From Agrypnus murinus (taxonomy: Eukaryota > Arthropoda > Insecta > Coleoptera > Elateridae), in NCBI GenBank assembly GCA_929113105.1, contig OV816025.1, positions 115,156,386 through 115,220,385 on the forward strand: a stretch of DNA of 64,000 nt, read 5' to 3'. Made by a program: the position numbers and the translations under genes. This document shows, in pieces, positions 57,702 to 64,000 of the stretch; the first letter of the stretch is position 1, and each line of letters starts with the position of its first letter. The notes beneath the pieces are model-generated. The model worked only from the letters and a program-made list of their open reading frames with translations, was not told the origin of the DNA and searched no databases.

Positions 57702-58078
57702 CAGGGTGTTCCATTTGAAGAAGTTGTGAATTTTAGCTTTGAAGTTCTCTAAATTTAAAAATTAATCTGGAACACCCTGTACATGGTGGGTCCATTTTCT
57801 TTTAAAGAAGAGCACCCTACAAGCTCCTGCAACAAAATCCCTACTTAGATTCGTCTTCACAGTTGCGGCCGTGAAAGCGGTAAACTGTTAAGTGGGGTAA
57901 TGTAAAACTCAATTTTTTTGAAAAAAAGATTATAACTTCTAAACCGGTCATTAGATGGCGCTAAAATTTTAGATATGAATAAACCTGGCAAGAGAGGTGT
58001 TAAATATACCAAAATATTTGGGGCATTCTATTTAAAGAAAAATTACCTTAAGCGTGCCATACTTTCTGCAACACCCTG
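57702..58078. mobile_element. CAGGGTGTT-type MITE(s): 78-bp unit and longer unit sharing one end
   Basis: CAGGGTGTTCCA at 57702 is matched by an inverted copy ending at 57779, giving a 78-bp unit with TA on both sides (57700-57701, 57780-57781). A third CAGGGTGTTGCA end, inverted, lies at 58078 with TA after it, so a 377-bp unit may share the left end. The middle carries fragments of related sequence (GTCCATTTTCTTTTAAAGAAG). Non-coding. Confidence 0.65.
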
Positions 58079-58079
58079 T

Positions 58080-59040
58080 ATATTTGAAAATAATTTCTCT
58101 AGATGCGCCTCTATCCACTGTTTACATTCGTATTAGAAAGATTTTTCTAGCTGTTACCGTTTAGGAGCTATTGAAATTCCCCACACTATTGCCCCACCCA
58201 GTATAAGTTTAGTATTTTAGTATAGTTTTAATCAAGAAATAATATATCAAAATACATTATTTCCAATGATAATTGATCCAATGATAATGTTGTTTATTCG
58301 ACAAATTTAGTTAAAACTATTTCATACAAAAACTAATTAATCTATTTGAAATAATAAAACACATAGCAAAACAGATTTTTTTGCAAGAGTGGGTAAAGTG
58401 GAATTTTTCCGCACTCAAAACAGTGCATAATCTAAAACTTTACGCACTTATTGCATCCATGTGAAAAATGTTGCCAAGTCGTGCTTAAAGTTGTTTTATG
58501 GAACGAATGTTGTTTATTATCGAACAAAACAAAATCGAATAGATCCAGCTAGTCTCTTGATAAAATGACTTTTCAAATCATTAGTACTTTTCTGATTTGT
58601 AAGCATATTCACTTTTGGGAGTTTAAATAGACGTTGTCTGGACCCGGACACATGCCAGCTTAAGAGAGTTAATATTGAGAAACCCGGGACGCAAGTTTAG
58701 GCTTATGCAAGCACTAATTATCATATATGGGTAACAACATAAGATGCGTTGGATAAATTTGCACAACGGGACCTGAAGACACTTAATTCTACTAACTTAT
58801 TTTGAAGTTTTAGTTCTAAATTAACGACTAGTTAGTACCGAGTTCAAATTAATAAAATTACTTTCCTTAATGTTATCTTAGGAAATTACGATCACCCAAA
58901 TACAAGGTCATCAACTCAAAACGGTCATTGCAGTTGTCGACTATTTGACAAATTTCTAATTGGTCCCAGTTTCAATTGAAGAAATGATATAGGTAATGAC
59001 TTTCTCATGTTCGAGGTGCGATACTACTTTCATTACTTTT
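58080..59040. other. No gene recognised
   Basis: TTATGGAACGAATGTTGTTT at 58497 matches one arm of hairpin H12 (30325). Otherwise nothing recognised. Confidence 0.4.
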
Positions 59041-59048
59041 TGTTGCAG

Positions 59049-59258
59049 GTCCTCTCACGATATCCCTAATGAAAGGAATACTACTTTAACGTATACCTTG
59101 GATGCTGATAAAAAAGATCTCTCAGATGTTGTTGACATCAGTGAATTTGTACCTAGAGTCGATTTACCTGTTGAAGGAATAGAATATCCATGATTCACCA
59201 ATGCGTGGTGGTACATTAGAGTTTCTTCCTCATCGGTATCCTTTTTATATGCTACCAT
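59049..59258. other. Coding-like stretch, unassigned
   Basis: Two readings compete. On the plus strand a splice acceptor (TTTTTGTTGCAG, ending at 59048) is followed by an open frame SSHDIPNERNTTLTYTL...VEGIEYP and a stop at 59191-59193, which would be a terminal exon. On the minus strand the frame 59055-59258 contains MSTTSERSFLSASKVYVK, which resembles the TSERSFS...IKTYLR motif at the C-terminus of hAT transposases. The second seems slightly more likely given the surroundings. Neither is secure. Confidence 0.3.
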
Positions 59259-59967
59259 CTCATTTGGCTTATGGAGTGACCCAGAAGAATAGGTCGATGT
59301 ATTGTTTTGTTAGCTTAATGCAGTGGAGAATATCCCGTATGCAGCTCCTCTGAAACTTTGGATTATTGTTGTATGAGGTGAATTGTTGAAGTGAATACTT
59401 CTGCTTCACGAAACCATTCGATTGATAGACCTAGGGGTCACAATAACAAGTGTCTATAAACAAAAGTTATTTCCAACAATTTCAGTAACTTTCCTCCAAA
59501 AGTCGGTTACAGCTAGTTCTAATGTTCTAGAGCCCATATTCTTAACAAATACATAATTGTTTTAGCGATAGAACTCTAGTGTATCAGCGTTTACGCCGGT
59601 ACGGACAGAAAAGCTAAATGCCGCCCACTTTAAATGACATACGTTTCCAACTGGCGTACCTAGCTATCTAGTCCCGCTTTTACTAGTGTTTTTGATTTTT
59701 TATTATTAATTTAAAAAAATAAACTTGAATAAAAAAATTGACACCGTCATCGTAACCTAAGCGTCGCAGACGAAATTAAAAAAATATGAATAAATGCTCC
59801 AAAAATACACGAAGATTTAATTTAATATTATGTATTTCTTAGCACCACAGCCGAAAATTTTTGAAAATGTTTTGCGAAAAAAAGGAAATTTTATTTTATT
59901 TTCCAAACATTTACGTAATATACGCCGGTGTTTTTACTAAAAAGCCTGGGTTTCTTTTAATAGTTAT

Positions 59968-60094
59968 TTACGTGCCAAGCTTTGTAAATTAATCTTTACG
60001 GGTGAGCTGGAAAGTTTGTGAGGCGAGCGACGAAGGAGCGAGCTTCCTTTATTCAGTGATCCCAGTAAAAATTAATTGCAAAGCGTGTCGCGTA
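59968..60094. repeat. Hairpin with CpG-rich loop (H10)
   Basis: TACGTGCCAAGCTTTGTAAA plus TTAATCTTTACGGG pairs with CCCAGTAAAAATTAAT plus TGCAAAGCGTGTCGCGTA. The loop holds GCGAGCGACGAAGGAGCGAG. Confidence 0.65.
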
Positions 60095-60257
60095 CAAAGT
60101 TTTATTTCCACCTTCACCAGCGGTTTTTTATGAATTGTATATTTTTTTATAAAAAGACATTTTGTGATCAAAGGCGGTAGCACAATTTATAGGTAGGTGT
60201 TGTTATGGTGTTGTGGTTAAGCAACAAAGTAGTTTCCATAGCTTTTTGTTGATGAGC

Positions 60258-60307
60258 ATTGTAAAATCTTACAGGTCCTTTTTAGGAGCCCGTAAAGTTT
60301 TACAGGG
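60258..60307. repeat. Hairpin (H11)
   Basis: TTGTAAAATCTTACAGGTCC pairs with GGAGCCCGTAAAGTTTTACA around TTTTTA. Confidence 0.55.
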
Positions 60308-60415
60308 CTATAGTTGTAACTACTCATTACCTTGGTTACCATAAATGACTATAAAGTGTCATTTACACAGAAAGTGGAACTAATAAAAACAAAATGCTCT
60401 AAAATTATATTATAG

Positions 60416-60520
60416 TCCGTTACCTTAGAGAAGGTGACAGGTACATCATCAATTCCTATGTTATTATTATGAGAGCGCGATGACAAGCTGTCCCACCCAT
60501 TCTCTAAGGAAACGGAGTTT
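60416..60520. repeat. Short dispersed repeat (inverse copy of 37131-37232)
   Basis: Ends TCCGTTACCTTAGAGAA and, inverted, TCCGTTTCCTTAGAGAA. The interior shares GACAGGTACATCATCAATTC with the other copy in opposite orientation. Confidence 0.65.
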
Positions 60521-61851
60521 ACAACCTATAATTATGTTAATTATTGCTATGCCGCTCTGAGCAAATCTAAAGATGTCTGTTTTGTTTTTTGAATAGCTTT
60601 ACAGCCGCTTTAAGGTAAATAAAGATGTAAATTAATTATTTGTTAATAAAATAATCGCCAAGTGCAAATTTTGATTAAATTTGGCATTTTCGATATTTTG
60701 TCAAACACAGTCATAAAATGTCGTCTCTATAATTTTCCGCCCCAGACGGGGTCTGGATTGTTCGGTCTTAGAGCGGGCCCTGGTATAAATATAGTAGCTA
60801 CAGCAAAAATTAGCAAGTGTTAGTCTTCACAATAAAATTAATAAGTACTGTTGATATATTTACAAGGGTATAACAAAACATTTTATTCCCTTCAGGTATT
60901 CCATAACCTATATTCAAATGGTTAAATGATTAATAGCGGAACCTTTAAAACATTTTTAACTAAATTGCTAAAATCAAACATGTTTCCATTTTCGCATTGT
61001 GCTTTTTTCGCAGAACGTACGAGTGTGTAAGTTTTCAAGGATATAAAGGATAACGCATGAAGTGTTAAAGTTGTCAGCCTCGGGCTGCTTTCGGTGGAGA
61101 AAATGACGTCATACACTTCAACACCTCCAGAAGTACGCCCTTTTTAGACGTTACCTCGGTAACACCCACCTTTCGAAATATTTACGTTTACTCTGAACCT
61201 GAGAATGATAAGTTTAACTTGTATGTATTATTATGTCTACATTTAGCTCTTATTAAATTTATAATATAAAAGGCACTAAATCTCAGTGATATAGTGATGT
61301 ATAATTCTCGAATAGTTGAAACTTGCGATGAATAAAAAGGTACTTTAAGGAAAATTAATACTGGTAACATTTACTGAATTTAGGGATATTCTTTGATGTA
61401 AAATTAAATTTCAGTTGTATGTATTTAACATTGGTTGATAATACATATTTACTATCAATTTAACATTTCGTTTCTGCACTTATGTAAATAACTATTTTAT
61501 TTGCTATGTTGAAGGACTGAGAACAGGGGCGTCCCTAGATATCTGGCTGCCCTTGTGCAAAGATTACTACTGCTGCCCCCAATTTTTATATATGTTGAAC
61601 CCCACCCCTCTTTAATTGATCATACTCGTAGTAATAAAACAGATCAGACAACAGTTTTAAATTTTATGTTAACTTGTAACAAATACTATAATAAAAATAC
61701 GTTTATTAGAAAAATAAGTACGTATAATAAAGGGTCTACCAATAAGAATGATAGAACTTCAAAATGCTATAAAATGAAAACAAATGAAAATTTTGCCTTG
61801 ATTTGTATTTTATTTTGTAGTAAATTACATAACATTATGTTTTGAATAAGA

Positions 61852-62724
61852 CGTCAGTGAGATGGCCGCCATAGGTACTTTACATATCCCCAAAGAAAAA
61901 AGGTCTGGCGGCGTAAGATCGCACGATCTTGGCGGCCAGTTGATAAGACCATTTCGTCAAATTATTCGCTCCTCAAAACGCTCTCTCAGTAAATTGATCG
62001 TGGCTCCCGCGGTGTGCGATGTCGCGCCGTCCTGTTGGAACCACATCTGTCTGCATCCTGTTGCAAACCACACCATACAGTAACTTTCATTGGGTGTAAT
62101 TGATTCTCGATTATCTGCTGGCGATTGTTCTCACACCAGAAGCGGCAATTTTGCTTATTGACAAAGCCATTAAGCCAAAAATGTGCCTTATTTGAAAAGA
62201 TGATTTTCTTACAAAACTCGGCATTTTGGTTTAACTGCAATAGCGCCCAATCGGTGAACGTTCTCCGCAAACCATGGTCGGTAGACTCTTGGGTGAGAAC
62301 AATCTTATAAGCATGTACGCCCAAATCTTTCCTCTAAATACGCCATGTAGACATCGGTGAAAGGCCCAATTGCTGAGAACGGCGTAGAACGGACACATTA
62401 TCATTTTCGTTCACACTTATAGCAGCGATATTTACACACTTTTTACTTTTAGTTGTCTTGTCGGCGGCTTACAATCCAGGAGAGTATAATCGCGTTCAAA
62501 CTTTTCAATTGTGCGCCTGATAGCGAGCTTAGAAGGTCCACGTCGGCCAAAATCTGCGCGAAGAGCACGATAACAACTCCGAACCGAGCGCGAATTTTTG
62601 TAGTACCTTTGTACTACTACTAAACGTTGCTCTTAGGTTAAGCGATTCATGGTGAAATGTCAGACTATACTGACCACAAATTAAAGGTTATCTGCGTTAT
62701 GGCAATTGAACTAGTGCACTGACG
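61852..62724 (-). mobile_element. Nested mariner-like relic, about 870 bp
   Basis: CGTCAGTGAGATGG at the left and, inverted, CGTCAGTGCACTAG at the right may be its ends. TA duplications are not clear. It contains the broken minus-strand transposase below. Confidence 0.5.
61986..62650 (-). pseudogene. mariner-like transposase, N-terminal and central part
   Basis: The ATG at 62650 gives MNRLT, a stop, then EQRLVVVQRYYKNSRSVRSC and KLAIRRTIEKFERDYTLLD, the N-terminal helix-turn-helix of this group. After further stops the frame 61986-62324 reads TDWALLQLNQNAEFCKKIIF, HFWLNGFVNKQNCRFW and LHPMKVTVWCGL. This is the block around the first catalytic Asp, but here FSNKAHFW has Asn-Lys where Asp-Glu is expected. 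The second and third Asp regions are missing. Confidence 0.8.
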
Positions 62725-63017
62725 ACTTTTCAAAGTTCTATGATTCCTATTGGTGGACTCTTTACAATCTGGCATTTCTAACCTCAACTATTTTAATAGC
62801 ATCATATATTATTTTTTCGATAATTTTAATTTGGAATTTGTTATCGTTGCCCATCGCCATATAGGTAGTATATTCATTTTAAATTCATTTGGCTGCCCCG
62901 AAATTCGGCTGCCCGTGTGCCGTGCACACCTTCGCACATCGCTAGGGACGCCCCTGACTGAGAATGTAATAATACAGGCCCACAAAATAAAAGTTTTGTA
63001 GTTGAAAGGTGAGGTAC

Positions 63018-63196
63018 TGTTGTGAATGGCTCACAACTTGCATTCATTACGTAGATACGGAATGGTACTAGGCAACGAGAATAATAAAACAAGTCGAATA
63101 AATATCCTTAAATCAAAATAAGTTTATGTTTTATTTGATCTTAATAAAATAAGTAGATTGCCCTCAAAAGCTAACTCAACAGCTCCCGCAACTACA
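63018..63196 (+). repeat. 5' LTR of a second Ty3/gypsy element (inferred)
   Basis: Starts TGTTGTGAATGGCTCACAAC and ends CGCAACTACA, with AATAAAA-type poly(A) signals inside (63089, 63146). The borders are inferred from the primer-binding site that follows; the partner LTR is beyond the window. Confidence 0.6.
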
Positions 63197-63214
63197 TTTG
63201 GTGACCCCTCGTTC
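63197..63214 (+). other. Primer-binding site of the second gypsy element
   Basis: TTTGGTGACCCCTCGTT directly after the LTR end. TGGTGACCC-type sites occur in many insect Ty3/gypsy elements. Confidence 0.6.
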
Positions 63215-63462
63215 CTGAAGAAGAATTTAGCAGCACTGGTCTTTGCCTGCTGCCCTGAATTCTCCAGGTGAACCACTACTAGTTCTCCCTTCATCGTCTG
63301 TCATCAACTACTACTGGACGTCTGTCATCGTGAGATCCTGCTACCTGCTTCGCTTGCGTGACTTGTCGTGGCTGGTTAGAGGTGACCGTTGGAACCGGAA
63401 CTAGTGCTCCTTCTCATCCGATAAGTTTCAAATTATTTTTACTTACTTATTTAATATTTCAA

Positions 63463-64000
63463 ATGGCGACTGTCAAAGTTCCATTTCCAGTTTTTACGAG
63501 TAACGACATCGACCTGTATTTTATTTTGGTGGAAAGATACTTTACTCGTATGCTGATCAACGATGAGCTCGCCAAGTATAACTTGTTAACACTAAACTTG
63601 CCTTTCGACGTTTTAGGAGCTCATCGCGACTTGACCGTTAACCCCCCTAGACAACGACCATACACTACCTTGAAACGGGCAGTGATAAAATCTATCCTAG
63701 GACCACGAGAATCTCGAATTGATAACCTTTTGGAGACTCTTCAATTCTCTGGTAGTGTCATAGAACTCCTTTTTAACATCAAAAAATTAACAACTGATCT
63801 GGATTTGACTGAGGAATTAACCAAAGACTTTTTAATAGCTAAACTACCATCAGAACTTAAGCTTCAATCCTTAAATTCCAATGACTTACCGTTAATATCC
63901 TTTGTAGAAAAATTAGATTTAATTTATTCTGTGCAACAGGCACCACGACCTTTAGCTACTCCTGCATTAGAAGCTAAAGTAGACAATTTGACAACTAAAC
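63463..64000 (+). CDS. Gag of a Ty3/gypsy retrotransposon (partial, runs off the window)
   Basis: ATG at 63463 in a good context (TTCAAATGG); the frame stays open for 179 codons to the window end. The start MATVKVPFPVFTSNDIDLYF and the block YNLLTLNLPFDVLGAHRDLT match gypsy-type gag (a short N-term, then an F..VE..F helix region and the RDL...NPP motif). EELTKDFLIAKLPSELKLQS is the capsid C-terminal L...LP motif. No stops or frameshifts, so this could be a younger copy. No zinc knuckle is reached. Confidence 0.8.
   Translation, partial: MATVKVPFPVFTSNDIDLYFILVERYFTRMLINDELAKYNLLTLNLPFDVLGAHRDLTVNPPRQRPYTTLKRAVIKSILGPRESRIDNLLETLQFSGSVIELLFNIKKLTTDLDLTEELTKDFLIAKLPSELKLQSLNSNDLPLISFVEKLDLIYSVQQAPRPLATPALEAKVDNLTTK

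Larger units (their letters stand above)
59260..61515. other. No gene recognised apart from two hairpins and a small repeat
   Basis: Holds hairpins at 59968-60094 and 60258-60307 and the repeat at 60416-60520. Frames at 60922-61116 and 61188-61370 lack recognisable domains. Confidence 0.45.
61524..62956. mobile_element. hAT-like transposon (1433 bp)
   Basis: Inverted ends CAGGGGCGTCCCTAG on both sides and a perfect 8-base duplication ACTGAGAA (61516-61523, 62957-62964). The end fits hAT. Near both ends the motif GGCTGCCC recurs. No hAT transposase; instead it contains a mariner-type relic, so it is a non-autonomous element with a nested insertion. Confidence 0.9.

Noticed and set aside
61862..62083. 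Plus frame of 73 residues
   Set aside because: Opposite strand of the mariner-like transposase relic.
1..64000. CRISPR arrays, bacterial operons, phage or integron features
   Set aside because: No regularly spaced direct repeats with unique spacers, no ribosome-binding sites or dense gene arrangement; all coding traces are eukaryotic.

Overview
The window looks like AT-rich nuclear DNA from an insect. I see nothing bacterial: no operons, no ribosome-binding sites, no CRISPR array. It shows short exons with GT-AG splice sites, many DNA transposons, two Ty3/gypsy retrotransposons, tRNA-derived SINE heads and degenerate TTAGG-type repeats. A beetle or similar insect is possible, but the sequence alone does not fix the order.

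The one host gene I recognise is a Dbx-type homeobox gene on the minus strand. Two adjacent exons (41571-41788 and 41884-42036) are separated by a 95-base intron. The second encodes most of the homeodomain and stops at the classic position 44/45 splice site. The exon carrying the recognition helix and the first coding exon(s) were not found, so this part of the window is probably intron and flank of Dbx.

Almost everything else is mobile DNA. 2.5-4.2 kb: a decayed hAT-like element with two smaller elements inside it, followed by a THAP-domain fragment. 5.1-14.1 kb: a minus-strand mag-like Ty3/gypsy element with at least five later insertions; for three insertions in coding sequence, removing the insert and one target-site copy reopens the reading frame, and a fourth sits in the left LTR. 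16.6-18.9 kb: a PIF/Harbinger fragment, a hAT MITE and hairpins. 20-34 kb: several MITEs, including a head-to-tail hAT dimer, a Tc1/mariner relic and a 1.4-kb TIR element. 35-40 kb: a pogo-like fragment, a hAT element with a perfect 8-base duplication, and a foldback element with a telomere-like core. 43-45 kb: a mariner nested in an older MITE. 48-58 kb: the third hAT MITE copy, a SINE, two further mariner-type transposase relics, a hAT element built of TCGAG repeats, and a cluster of hairpins. 61.5-63.0 kb: a hAT element carrying a mariner-type relic. 63.0-64.0 kb: the LTR and start of gag of a second Ty3/gypsy element that runs off the window.

All transposase and retrotransposon genes seen here are broken except the partial gag at the right edge. 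Two patterns look least explained. One is a set of at least twelve imperfect hairpins with AT-rich arms, most with CpG-rich loops, and mostly different sequences. The other is a set of non-autonomous elements whose interiors are arrays of simple motifs (a GTGGACAC array in a TTAA element, TCGAG in a hAT element, CCTAA in foldbacks).
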